A stretch of 64,000 nucleotides of DNA from J054 sp963850255 (lineage in GTDB: Bacteria > Pseudomonadota > Gammaproteobacteria > Steroidobacterales > GCA-2729495): assembly GCA_963850255.1 (NCBI GenBank), contig CAWKLL010000049.1, positions 1 through 64,000 of the forward strand, given 5' to 3'. Positions 18,320 through 27,524 of this stretch are shown one piece after another. Each line of letters begins with the position of its first letter. The stretch's first letter is position 1. Position numbers and translations under genes: made by a program. The notes beneath the pieces were generated by a model. It was not told the DNA's origin. It searched no databases and saw only the letters and a program-made list of their open reading frames with translations.

Positions 18320-19183
18320 ATGAAAATTCGCATTAGCCCACGACGCTCTGTCCTCTATGTCCCGGGCAATAATGCCAGGGCCCTGGAGAAGGCCCGCACC
18401 CTCGCTGCTGATGCCCTGATCCTGGACCTGGAGGATGCGGTGAGCCCGGCTGCCAAGGCAGCCGCCCGGCAGGCTGCCTGCGCCGCCGCGGGCACCTATG
18501 CCGGGCGTGAGGCGGTCATTCGTGTTAACGGCCTGGACACGCCCTGGGGCGCCGATGACCTGATTGGCGCGGCCGTCAGCGGCGCGGACGCGGTCCTGCT
18601 GCCAAAAATCGATGACGCACAAGGCCTGCAGGCCGCCGCCCGCCTGCTTCGCCAGTCCTCGGCCCCGAAGGACCTGGCCTTGTGGGTAATGGCCGAAACC
18701 CCGGCGGCTATCCTGAACATCGCAGAAATTACCCGGGCCGATCCGGCCCTGGCCGTGATCGTCATGGGTACCTCGGATCTGGGCAAGGCCCTGCGTCTGC
18801 CTCCGGACCCCCTGCGGTCGGGCCTGCAGGCAGCCCTGGGCGGGTGTCTGCTGGCAGCCCGTGCGGCAGGGCTTGATATACTGGACGGCGTTTTTGGCGA
18901 ACTCGACAATGAAGCCGGCTTTAAGGAAGCCTGCCTGCAGGGCAAAGCCCTGGGCTTCGACGGGAAGACCCTGATCCATCCCCGGCAAATTGCTGCGGCT
19001 AACGATATTTTCGGTGTCAGCGAGGCAGAGCTGACGCGTGCCGGCCGCATAGTGACGGCCTGGGAAAAAGCGGCTGCCGACGGCCAGGGTATTGCGGTGG
19101 TTGACGGCCAGATGATTGAAAGCCTGCATGTGGAGGAAGCCCGGCGACTGCTGGCGCTGCATGCGGCCATCAGCGAATTCTGA
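18320..19183 (+). CDS. HpcH/HpaI aldolase / CitE-like CoA-ester lyase or thioesterase
   Basis: The ATG at 18320 starts immediately before the family's conserved beginning RRSVLYVPGNNARALEKARTLAADALILDLEDAVSP; an upstream in-frame GTG (18263) would add an unlike 19-residue stretch. The TIM-barrel features are the DLEDAV acidic metal ligands, IRVNGLDTPWGADD, VMAETPAAILN, VIVMGTSDLGKALR and GKTLIHPRQI. The family includes citrate lyase beta, L-malyl-CoA/beta-methylmalyl-CoA lyases and (S)-malyl-CoA thioesterases. It lies 15 bp ahead of methylmalonyl-CoA mutase, so a role on a C4/C5 CoA thioester of propionate metabolism is a reasonable inference. The exact substrate is open. Confidence 0.87.
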   Translation: MKIRISPRRSVLYVPGNNARALEKARTLAADALILDLEDAVSPAAKAAARQAACAAAGTYAGREAVIRVNGLDTPWGADDLIGAAVSGADAVLLPKIDDAQGLQAAARLLRQSSAPKDLALWVMAETPAAILNIAEITRADPALAVIVMGTSDLGKALRLPPDPLRSGLQAALGGCLLAARAAGLDILDGVFGELDNEAGFKEACLQGKALGFDGKTLIHPRQIAAANDIFGVSEAELTRAGRIVTAWEKAAADGQGIAVVDGQMIESLHVEEARRLLALHAAISEF

Positions 19184-19198
19184 CGAGGAAAGCGACGA

Positions 19199-21352
19199 AT
19201 GTCGGATAACAACAAGCCAGGCCTGAAAGACTGGCATGCATTGGCGACCAAGGAAGGCAAGGGTCGCTCGGCGGATTCCCTGGTCTGGGAGACGCCCGAG
19301 GGCATCTCCGTAAAACCTCTGTACACGGCCGAGGATCTGGTCGGTCTTGAACACATCAACAGTCTGCCCGGCTTCGCGCCGTTCCTGCGCGGGCCGCGCG
19401 CGACGATGTACGCCGGCCGGCCCTGGACCGTGCGTCAATACGCCGGCTTTTCAACGGCCGAAGAATCCAACCATTTTTATCGCCAGAACCTGGCGGCCGG
19501 ACAAACGGGCTTGTCGGTGGCCTTCGATCTGGCGACCCATCGCGGCTACGACTCGGACCACCCGCGAGTGGTCGGCGATGTCGGCAAAGCCGGCGTCGCC
19601 ATCGATACCGTCGAAGACATGAAAATACTGTTCGACGGTATCCCGCTGGATAAGATGTCCGTCTCCATGACCATGAACGGCGCCGTCATTCCGGTGATGG
19701 CCATGTACATCGTCGCTGCCGAAGAACAGGGCGTGTCGCCCACGCAGCTGGCCGGTACCTTGCAGAACGATATTCTCAAGGAGTTCATGGTTCGCAACAC
19801 TTACATTTACCCGCCGACCCCTTCCATGCGCATTGTTGCCGACATCATCGGTTATACCGCGCAAAACATGCCGCGCTACAACTCCATCTCGATTTCCGGT
19901 TATCACATGCAGGAAGCCGGCGCGACCTGCGTGCAGGAGCTCGGCTTTACCATCGCTGACGGTATCGAGTATGTGCGCGCCGCACTTGCCAGCGGCCTCA
20001 AGGTGGATCAGTTCGCGCCGCGCCTGTCATTCTTTTTCGCCATCGGCATGAACTTCTTTATGGAAGCCGCCAAGTTGCGCGCAGCGCGCCTGCTCTGGTC
20101 GGAGCTGATGACTGAAATGTTCAGCCCCGAGGACGCGCGCTCGCTGATGCTGCGAACTCATTGCCAGACTTCCGGCGTGAGCCTGACCAGCCAGGACCCT
20201 TACAACAACGTCATTCGTACCACCGTCGAGGCGCTGGCAGCAGCGCTCGGCGGCACCCAGTCGCTGCATACCAATTCCTTCGACGAAGCCCTGGCTTTGC
20301 CAACGCCCTTCTCGGCGCATATCGCCCGCAATACGCAGCTGGTGTTGCAGGAAGAAACAGGCATCACCAAGGTGGTCGATCCGCTGGCCGGCTCCTACTA
20401 CGTCGAAAGCCTGACTGCTTCTCTGGTCGGTGAAGCCCGCAAGCTGATCGACGAAGTCGAAGGCATGGGCGGCATGACCAAGGCGGTTGAATCGGGCATG
20501 CCGAAACTGCGCATCGAACAGGCCGCCGCGCTGCGCCAGGCACGCATCGACCGCGGCGAAGAAGTGATCGTCGGCGTGAACAAGTACCAGCGTGAAAATG
20601 AACCCGAAGTCGATGTGCGCGACATCGACAACACCGCTGTTCGCGAAGCCCAGGTCGCGCAGCTGGCCAGAATCCGCGCTGAACGTGACCAGGCCGCCTG
20701 CACGGCCAGCCTTGCCGCACTGACTCAGGCCGCTGCCAGTGGTCAGGGTAATCTGTTGGAACTCGCCATCGCGGCCGCGCGCGCGCGCGCCAGCGTGGGC
20801 GAAATCTCTGACGCCCTGGAGCAGAGTTTCGGGAGGCATAAAGCAGTGATCCAGTCCATCAGCGGTGTCTACGGCTCGGCCTATGCAGGCGACGAAAATT
20901 TCGCACGCATTCAGGCCGACATCGAACAGTTTGCCCGTGACGAAGGTCGCCGCCCGCGCATGCTGGTGGTGAAACTGGGCCAGGACGGACATGATCGCGG
21001 CGCCAAAGTAATCGCCACCGCTTTCGCTGACCTGGGCTTCGACGTCGATATCGGCCCCCTGTTCCAGACCCCGGAAGAAGGCGCCCGGCACGCCATTGAG
21101 AACGACGTGCACGTCGTCGGTGTTTCGTCCCAGGCCGCCGGCCACAAGACCCTGGTGCCACAGCTCATTGAAGCGCTCAAGGCTGAAGGTGCCGGCGATG
21201 TGCTGGTGGTCTGTGGCGGCGTAATTCCGCCCAAGGATTACGCCGAGCTTGAAGCCGCTGGTGTTGCCGCGGTGTTTGGACCTGGCACCAACATCCCGGT
21301 TGCCGCCGGCGAAGTGCTCGCCCTGATTCGCCAGCAACGCAAGGCAGCCTGA
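19199..21352 (+). CDS. scpA: Methylmalonyl-CoA mutase, single-chain B12-dependent
   Basis: This enzyme isomerises (R)-methylmalonyl-CoA to succinyl-CoA. The 717-residue chain contains the full catalytic barrel (TMYAGRPWTVRQYAGFSTAEESN, GLSVAFDLATHRGYDSDHPRV, SMTMNGAVIPVMAMY, PPTPSMRI, RYNSISISGYHMQEAGA, SLHTNSFDEA). It also has the C-terminal cobalamin domain with DGHDRGAKVIA (His is the lower cobalt ligand), GVSSQAAGHKTL and VCGGVIPPKDY. This is the fused homodimer-type subunit, so no separate MutA/MutB partner is needed. The frame is completely intact even though the flanking aceE and pcc genes are full of frameshifts. It is followed by pccB, pccA, meaB and the epimerase. Confidence 0.97.
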   Translation: MSDNNKPGLKDWHALATKEGKGRSADSLVWETPEGISVKPLYTAEDLVGLEHINSLPGFAPFLRGPRATMYAGRPWTVRQYAGFSTAEESNHFYRQNLAAGQTGLSVAFDLATHRGYDSDHPRVVGDVGKAGVAIDTVEDMKILFDGIPLDKMSVSMTMNGAVIPVMAMYIVAAEEQGVSPTQLAGTLQNDILKEFMVRNTYIYPPTPSMRIVADIIGYTAQNMPRYNSISISGYHMQEAGATCVQELGFTIADGIEYVRAALASGLKVDQFAPRLSFFFAIGMNFFMEAAKLRAARLLWSELMTEMFSPEDARSLMLRTHCQTSGVSLTSQDPYNNVIRTTVEALAAALGGTQSLHTNSFDEALALPTPFSAHIARNTQLVLQEETGITKVVDPLAGSYYVESLTASLVGEARKLIDEVEGMGGMTKAVESGMPKLRIEQAAALRQARIDRGEEVIVGVNKYQRENEPEVDVRDIDNTAVREAQVAQLARIRAERDQAACTASLAALTQAAASGQGNLLELAIAAARARASVGEISDALEQSFGRHKAVIQSISGVYGSAYAGDENFARIQADIEQFARDEGRRPRMLVVKLGQDGHDRGAKVIATAFADLGFDVDIGPLFQTPEEGARHAIENDVHVVGVSSQAAGHKTLVPQLIEALKAEGAGDVLVVCGGVIPPKDYAELEAAGVAAVFGPGTNIPVAAGEVLALIRQQRKAA

Positions 21353-21462
21353 CAACCGATTACAGTGCTTGCGGCGACGATTACTCGCCGCAAGCTTAGA
21401 AAAAGCAGCAGCGCGTACCATCAGTAACAGATCAGGGCGCGCAGATAACAAGGGAAGAACCT

Positions 21463-23001
21463 ATGCAGGACATCATCCAGCGGCTGGCAGACAAGCGCGC
21501 GGCAGCGAAACTTGGTGGCGGCCAGCGGCGCATTGACGCCCAGCACGGCAAAGGAAAATTAACGGCCCGGGAACGCCTGGAGCTATTGCTGGACGAAGGC
21601 AGCTTCGAAGAATGGGACATGTTTGTCGAGCATCGCTGCACCGACTTCGACATGGCCGAGCAAAAGATCCCGGGTGACGGCGTGGTCACCGGCTACGGCA
21701 CGATCAATGGGCGGCTGGTATTTGTCTTCAGCCAGGATTTCACGGTGTTCGGCGGCTCGCTGTCCGAAACCCACGCCGAAAAGATCTGCAAGATCATGGA
21801 CCAGGCGATGAAGGTCGGCGCACCGGTGATCGGCCTGAATGACTCGGGCGGCGCACGAATCCAGGAAGGCGTCGCCTCGCTGGGCGGTTATGCCGATGTG
21901 TTCCAGCAAAATGTGCTGGCCTCCGGCGTGGTGCCGCAGACTCTCCCTGATCATGGGCCCATGCGCCGGTGGCGCGGTCTATTCACCGGCCATGACCGAT
22001 TTCATTTTCATGGTGCAGGACAGCTCGTATATGTTTGTTACCGGACCGGACGTGGTCAAAACGGTAACGCACGAAGTCGTCACGGCCGAAGAACTCGGTG
22101 GCGCCGTCACCCACACCAGCAAGTCCGGCGTCGCCGATCTGGCGGTTGAAAATGACGTCGAAGCGCTGCTGAGCACACGACGATTTTTCAACTTCCTGCC
22201 CGCCAACAATCGCGAAAAAGCCCCGGTCTGGCCGACGGATGATCCGGCCACCCGCAAGGAGCACTCACTGGACACGCTGGTGCCCGACGATCCGTCCAAG
22301 CCCTACGACATCAAGGAGCTGATTCACAAAGATCGCCGACGAAGGCGATTTCTTCGAAGTACAGCCCAACTACGCGCAGAACATCGTCATCGGTTTCATA
22401 CGCCTGGAAGGCAATGACGGTCGGCGTCGTCGCCAACCAGCCGATGGTGCTGGCCGGCTGCCTGGATATTGACTCGTCCAAAAAAGGTGCGCGTTTCGTG
22501 CGCTTTTGCGATGCCTTCAATATCCCTATTCTAACGCTCGTCGATGTACCCGGCTTCATGCCGGGCACCGCCCAGGAATATCGGCGGCATCATCAAGCAT
22601 GGCGCCAAGCTGCTCTATGCCTATGCCGAAGCACGGTGCCGAAAGTCACGCTGATCACCCGCAAGGCTTACGGCGGCGCTTACGACGTGATGGCGTCAAA
22701 ACATCTGCGCGGCGATGTCAACTTCGCCTGGCCGAGCGCGGAAATCGCGGTGATGGGCGCCGAAGGGTGCGGTGGAGATTATTTTCCGCAAGGACATCGG
22801 CGACAACGAAAAAATTGCGCAGCGCACTGAAGAGTATCGGCAAGAAGTTTGCCAATCCGTTCATCGCCGGCAGCCGCGGCTATATCGACGACGTCATCAT
22901 GCCGCACGAAACCCGTGAGCGGATTTGTCGCTCATTCGCGATGTTGCGCGACAAGACAACTGGAAAATCCGTGGCGCAAGCACGGCAACATTCCACTTTA
23001 G
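21463..23001 (+). pseudogene. pccB: Propionyl-CoA carboxylase beta subunit (carboxyltransferase), frameshifted
   Basis: The region encodes a full carboxyltransferase of about 510 residues spread over three frames: MQDIIQRLADKRAAAKLGGG, GDGVVTGYGTINGRLVFVFSQDFTVFGGSLSETHAEKI, GAPVIGLNDSGGARIQEGVASLGGYADVF, SLIMGPCAGGAVYSPAMTDF, MVLAGCLDIDSSKKGARFVRFCDAFNIPILTLVDVPGFMPGTAQEY, TLITRKAYGGAYDVMASKHLRGD, IDDVIMPHETR and finally WRKHGNIPL before TAG 22999-23001. The first 470 bp are clean. Single-base shifts then occur near 21940, 22332, 22419, 22579, 22634, 22768, 22841 and 22957, mostly extra bases. All catalytic stretches survive, so assembly error is more likely than inactivation. PccB transfers CO2 from carboxybiotin to propionyl-CoA. 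Confidence 0.92.
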
Positions 23002-23035
23002 CACCGCACGCCTCACAATAAACAAGAACACCAGC

Positions 23036-25039
23036 ATGTTCAACAAAATCCTGATTGCAAATCGTGGCGAGATTGCCTGCCGCGTCATCAAGACCGCACC
23101 GCGACATGGGCATCAAGACCGTTGCCGTTTACTCGGATGCCGACGCGCAACGCCACTGCATGTGCGCATGGCGGATGAAGCAGTGCATATCGGCGCCTCG
23201 GCCTCCTGCCGAAAGCTACCTGCGTGCATCGAACGCATCATCCAGGCCTGCAAGGACACCGGCGCCGAAGCGGTACATCCCGGCTACGGATTCCTGTCGG
23301 AAAATGCAGACTTTCGTGTGAGGCACTGGACGCTGCAGGCATCACCTTCATCGGCCCCGGCGTAGCACGCCATCACCAGCATGGGCGACAAGATCACGTC
23401 CAAGAAGCTGGCCAACGGAGGCCGGCGTCAGCACGGTACCCGGCTATACCGACGTCATTGACGGCCCCGATCACGCGGTCGAAATCGCCCGCGAGATCGG
23501 CTATCCGGTGATGCTCAAAGCCAGTGCCGGCGGCGGCGGCAAGGGCATGCGCGTGGTCTGGAACGACGACGAATGTCGCGACGGCTTCGAGCGCGCGACC
23601 AACGAAGCACATCTCCAGTTTCGGCGACGACCGCGTATTCGCCGAGAAGTTCATCGAAGCAGCCTCGCCATATCGAGATCCAGGTGCTGGCCGACAAGCA
23701 CGGCAACGTCATCTATCTCGGCGAGCGCGAGTGCTCGATTCAGCGTCGCCATCAGAAAGTCATTGAAGAAGCCCCCTCGCCGTTTCTGGATGAGGCGACG
23801 CGCAAGGCCATGGGCGAACAGGCCGTGGCGCTGGCGCGAGCCGTGGACTACCGCTCCGCCGGCACGGTGGAGTTCATCGTCGATGCCGACAAGAAATTTC
23901 TATTTCCTGGAGATGAACACACGCCTGCAGGTCGAGCATCCCGGTGACCGAATTTGTGACCGGGTAGGATCTGGTCGAGCTGATGATCCGGGTTGCCGTA
24001 CGGCGAGAAGCTGCCGCTATCAAGCAGGACGATGTGAAGCTCACCGGCTGGGCGATGGAGGCGCGCGTCTACGCCGAAGATCCGTTCCGCAATTTCCTGC
24101 CGTCCATCGGCCGCCTGGTGCACTATCAGCCGCCGACGGAGACCGACACCGTGCGGGTGGATACCGGCATCGAGGAAGGCAGCGAAGTATCGATGTTTTA
24201 CGACCCGATGATCGCCAAGCTGGTCACCTACGGCGAAAACCGCGATGAGGCCATCGACAACATGAACGACGCGCTGGACGCGTACTACATCCGCGGCGTG
24301 TCGCACAACATCAGCTTCCTGAATGCGCTGATCGCTCATCCGCGTTTCGTCGAAGGTCGGCTGACGACCAATTTCATCGCCGAGGAATACCCCGACGGTT
24401 TTCACGTCGGCTGACGTCGTCCACGATGAACCGGGGCTACCCATCGCGATGGCTGCGGTGGTACACCGCAACTTGATGGATAGAGCCGCACGTCTAACCG
24501 ACCAGCTACCCAGCCATGAACGCCGGGTTGGCCGTGATTTCGTGGTCATCGTCGGCAAACAGCAGCATCCCGTTAGCGTTGAACGGGCAGACGATGGTTA
24601 CCAGGTAATCCAGGGCGGCACGCCTTACCACGTGATCACCCAGTGGCAACTCGGCGAACCGCTGATCAACGCAGAGATCAACGGCCGCCGAGTGTGCTTC
24701 CAGCTCGACCGCATCGGTCTGCGTTATCGGCTGTCACATCGCGGCAGTCAACTCGACGCCCTGGTCGTAACGCCGCGCACGGCCGAACTGGCGCAGCTGA
24801 TGCCCGAGAAAGTTCCACCAGACCTGTCGAAATTCCTGCTGTCGCCAATGCCCGGATTGCTGGTGCGCCTGGCCGTCGCCGTTGGCGACGAAGTTAAGGC
24901 CGGCGAAGAACTGGCCGTGGTCGAAGCCATGAAAATGGAAAACAGCCTGCGTGCGAACGAGGACGGCGTAGTGGCCAAGGTAATGGCCGAGCAGGGCCAG
25001 AGCCTCGTCGTGGACCAGGCGATCATTGAGTTTGAATAG
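23036..25039 (+). pseudogene. pccA: Propionyl-CoA carboxylase alpha subunit (biotin carboxylase + BCCP), frameshifted
   Basis: The gene begins at ATG 23036 with MFNKILIANRGEIACRVIKTA. It ends with the biotin-carrier domain, VVEAMKMENSLRANEDG, in which the Lys of EAMKME is biotinylated. The total span of 668 codons equals a normal PccA. Between lie recognisable biotin carboxylase pieces in changing frames: MADEAVHIGAS, AVHPGYGFLSENA, VMLKASAGGGGKGMR, GERECSIQRRHQKVIEEAPSPFLDEATR, AVDYRSAGTVEFIVD, MNTRLQVEHP, GWAMEARVYAEDPFRNFLPSIGRL and DPMIAKLVTYGENRDEAI. Shifts cluster from about 23099 to 23990, plus one extra base at about 24409. Downstream of that the frame is clean. Activity needs biotin, whose synthesis genes bioFDA lie at 57-60 kb. 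Confidence 0.92.
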
Positions 25040-25072
25040 GCAGGTACTCGAGCTGGTTGTGAAACTACGCTG

Positions 25073-26056
25073 GTGAACACTCAGTCACCCGAACAGCTGG
25101 CCGCCGCGTTAACCGGCGGCGACCGACGCGCCCTGGCGCGCGGCATCACACTGCTCGAGTCAAGTCGCCAAGAAGATGCGGAGGCGGCCAATCGGCTGTT
25201 GGAACTGATCGCCGAAAAATCCGGTAATTCGGTGCGCGTGGGCATTTCCGGCGTACCCGGCGTCGGCAAATCTACGTTCATTGAAAGCCTGGGCAATCTG
25301 CTTATCGATCAGGGCCACCGCGTCGCGGTGCTGGCGGTTGACCCCTCCTCCGCCCTGAGCGGCGGTTCAATTCTCGGCGACAAAACACGCATGGAAATTC
25401 TTTCGCGCCGCCTGGAAGCCTTCATCCGGCCATCACCCGCAGGCCGCACGCTGGGCGGCGTAGCCCGGCACACGCGAGAGACGATGTTGCTGGTAGAAGC
25501 TGCAGGCTTCGACGTTGTGATCGTGGAAACCGTGGGCGTCGGTCAGTCGGAAGTCGCCGTCGCAGAAATGACCGACCTGTTCATGCTGATGCTGCAGCCG
25601 GGCGGCGGCGATGAATTGCAGGGTATCAAGCGCGGCATCGTCGAACTGGCCGACCTGGTGGTGGTCAACAAGGCCGATGGCGATCTTAGCCAGGCCGCCG
25701 GACGATCAGCCGCGGACTATCGCAATGCGCTGCGCTTTTTGCAGCCACGTCATCCGGACTGGGAAGTTCCGGTAGTCAGCTGCTCGGCCCTGGAAAACAC
25801 CGGCATCGCTGAAATCTGGCAATTGGTGGAAAAATTCCGCACGGCGATGACCGACAACGGCGAACTGGAGCGCTCGCGAGCAGCCCAGTCTGTCGCCTGG
25901 CTATGGGACGAAATAGGCGCCAGCCTGATGGAACGCGTAAAAAGCGACAGCGCTGTCCGGCGGCGGGTGGAAAAACTCGAGGCCGAGGTAGCCGCCGGCC
26001 GGACTTCGCCACGCGCCGCCGCCCAGGCCATCATCGATACTTTCTGGAAGCACTGA
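25073..26056 (+). CDS. meaB: MeaB/ArgK-type GTPase, methylmalonyl-CoA mutase chaperone
   Basis: MeaB is a G3E P-loop GTPase that gates cofactor loading and protects the B12-dependent mutase from inactivation. The 327-residue protein has the Walker A GVPGVGKS (residues 60-67), VDPSSALSGGSILGDKTRM, IRPSPAGRTLGGVARHTRE, VIVETVGVGQSEVAVAEMTD (switch region) and VVNKADGD (the NKxD guanine-specificity motif). Length and order are standard. The GTG start at 25073 lies 34 bp after pccA, and the gene clearly belongs to the mutase operon. The former name ArgK reflects an older annotation. Confidence 0.96.
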   Translation: MNTQSPEQLAAALTGGDRRALARGITLLESSRQEDAEAANRLLELIAEKSGNSVRVGISGVPGVGKSTFIESLGNLLIDQGHRVAVLAVDPSSALSGGSILGDKTRMEILSRRLEAFIRPSPAGRTLGGVARHTRETMLLVEAAGFDVVIVETVGVGQSEVAVAEMTDLFMLMLQPGGGDELQGIKRGIVELADLVVVNKADGDLSQAAGRSAADYRNALRFLQPRHPDWEVPVVSCSALENTGIAEIWQLVEKFRTAMTDNGELERSRAAQSVAWLWDEIGASLMERVKSDSAVRRRVEKLEAEVAAGRTSPRAAAQAIIDTFWKH

Positions 26057-26069
26057 ACGAGACCTGAAT

Positions 26070-26474
26070 ATGATCGGAAAACTGAACCACGTGGCTATCG
26101 TCGTGCCGGACCTGGCAGCCGCCAGCGCAATATACCGCGACACGCTGGGCGCCGATGTATCTGCCCCGACGGACTTGCCGGATCACGGGGTCACCACGGT
26201 GTTCGTGAATCTGCCCAACACGAAAATCGAATTGTTACAGCCGCTGGGTGAAGATTCACCGATAGCGCGCTTCCTGGAGAAGAACCCCGCCGGCGGCATG
26301 CACCATGTCTGCTACGAAGTGGCGGATATTCTGGCCGCACGCGAGCAGCTCAAGGCCAGCGGCGCACGTGTCCTGGGCAGCGGCGAACCGGCCACCGGCG
26401 CACACGGCAAACCGGTCTTGTTCCTGCACCCCAAAGATTTTTGCGGAACCCTGGTCGAACTAGAGCAGGTATAG
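26070..26474 (+). CDS. mce: Methylmalonyl-CoA epimerase
   Basis: This 134-residue vicinal-oxygen-chelate (glyoxalase-fold) protein interconverts (S)- and (R)-methylmalonyl-CoA between the carboxylase and the mutase. The conserved start KLNHVAIVVPDLAAASAIYRDTLG supplies the first His metal ligand. IELLQPLGEDSPIARFLEKN and GGMHHVCYEV give the second half-site, and FLHPKDFCGTLVELEQ supplies the terminal Glu. The gene starts 14 bp after meaB and closes the propionate operon (lyase, mutase, pccB, pccA, meaB, mce). Confidence 0.95.
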   Translation: MIGKLNHVAIVVPDLAAASAIYRDTLGADVSAPTDLPDHGVTTVFVNLPNTKIELLQPLGEDSPIARFLEKNPAGGMHHVCYEVADILAAREQLKASGARVLGSGEPATGAHGKPVLFLHPKDFCGTLVELEQV

Positions 26475-26488
26475 CCAGGCTTGCGACG

Positions 26489-27358
26489 CTACCAGGGAAT
26501 CTCCCGACCATCCGCGTTCAAGAATTTGCCTACATCTTCGTCGCTCAATAAATCGATGCGCTGGATCATCTCGGCCACTGCTTCCGTCGGCGTATCCAGT
26601 TCGATGATCCCCTGCTTGACCAGCGGCATAATCGAAACAAATTCCTCCGGCACCGGTTCACCCGGCTTTAAATCCAGAATGCCACGCGTATCCACCAGGC
26701 CAGGATTAATCAGGGCAACTTTGATCCCGGCAGGCGCGAGATGCAGCCCCAGATTTTTCGCGATCAGATGCAGGCCTGCTTTGCTGGCCCGATAAGGCAG
26801 GTAGGTATTCGGCGCGGCGCTGACCTGGCCAATGGATCCGGCAGCACTGCCGAGAATAATGATCTTTTTCTGAACACCGGCCTGCACCTGCGGCAAGAAG
26901 GCTGCCGTTACGCGCAGGGTACCCTGGGTATTGACCTGCAGGATTTGCTCGAATAACTGGAAATCCAAATCAGGAAATGTCTGCAGGCTCGGCTTGCCGA
27001 GCAGCGCCGCATTGTTCAACAGCACATCAATGGGCGTATCGGCGTAACGACTGGCCAGTGCGGCGACACTATCGGCGTCAGCAATGTCCAGCGCATCAAT
27101 CACCAGGTTGGCATGCGCTGCCGCAATGGCCTGCAGTTCGTCTGCCTTGGCGGGGTTACGGCAGGTGGCAATCACCTGCCAGCCACGTTCGGCGTACTGG
27201 CGGGCAAATTCCAGCCCGATGCCTCGATTCGACCCGGTAATCAGTACCCGCGGCTGCATCTCGCTCCCCTCCGCGGCTCCCACCGCCGTTGCCGTCATCG
27301 CCAATAGCAGGCCCGCCAGCATCGCCAGCCAGGCCAGAGCCCAGTTTGTTTTGCGCAT
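26489..27358 (-). CDS. Short-chain dehydrogenase/reductase with an N-terminal signal peptide
   Basis: The start at 27358 gives MRKTNWALAWLAMLAG followed by a hydrophobic stretch and a VGAAEG cleavage region, a convincing Sec signal peptide or membrane anchor. The mature part is a classical SDR: GSNRGIGLEFAR (nucleotide binding), NNAALLG, the catalytic Ser in LGSAAGSIG, and YRASKAG (Tyr-x3-Lys). An NAD(P)-dependent enzyme outside the cytoplasm would be unusual. A membrane-anchored cytoplasmic or dead-end annotation of the start is possible, but the next Met (MQPRVLITG) would also give a perfectly normal soluble SDR. It is convergent with the epimerase gene, 14 bp away. Confidence 0.85.
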   Translation of the reverse strand: MRKTNWALAWLAMLAGLLLAMTATAVGAAEGSEMQPRVLITGSNRGIGLEFARQYAERGWQVIATCRNPAKADELQAIAAAHANLVIDALDIADADSVAALASRYADTPIDVLLNNAALLGKPSLQTFPDLDFQLFEQILQVNTQGTLRVTAAFLPQVQAGVQKKIIILGSAAGSIGQVSAAPNTYLPYRASKAGLHLIAKNLGLHLAPAGIKVALINPGLVDTRGILDLKPGEPVPEEFVSIMPLVKQGIIELDTPTEAVAEMIQRIDLLSDEDVGKFLNADGREIPW

Positions 27359-27524
27359 ATCAGCCCCCCTGCCTGGCCGTGGCCTGCATTTTGCCATAGC
27401 TGCGACGCGGCGCCCGAGCACCGCCTTAAGGCTGCCGACGAACGAGTTTCGTGACTCCCGTCAACGCCTTATGCCCTGGCCGCTGTCAGCATTCCGTAAA
27501 ACCACAAGACCCCTTGGTGCCCGT

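Larger units (their letters stand above)
15871..18490. repeat. Tandem duplication of a ~1.32-kb unit (sorting-signal gene plus 5' end of citE-like gene)
   Basis: Copy A runs from about 15871 to 17165 and copy B from about 17191 to 18490, with a constant offset close to 1320 bp at the left side. Each copy starts with the same AceE-tail remnant end (CCGGGGAATGCTGA). Each continues through an identical terminator, a leftward sorting-signal protein gene and a near-identical intergenic region, and ends in the first 170 bp of a CitE-like gene. In copy B the CitE-like gene continues intact to 19183; in copy A it is cut off. Identity is high but not complete, so the duplication is not brand new. Confidence 0.88.

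Noticed and set aside
18299..19438. 379-codon minus-strand frame over the CitE-like gene
   Set aside because: It is antisense to a well-conserved coding region and has no protein-like features.
19184..21352. Cobalamin riboswitch or B12 box upstream of the mutase
   Set aside because: Only 15 bp separate it from the preceding gene, and no B12-box-like sequence was seen.
20027..21451. 474-codon minus-strand frame over the methylmalonyl-CoA mutase
   Set aside because: It is a shadow of the mutase's cobalamin domain; there is no promoter, ribosome site or family.
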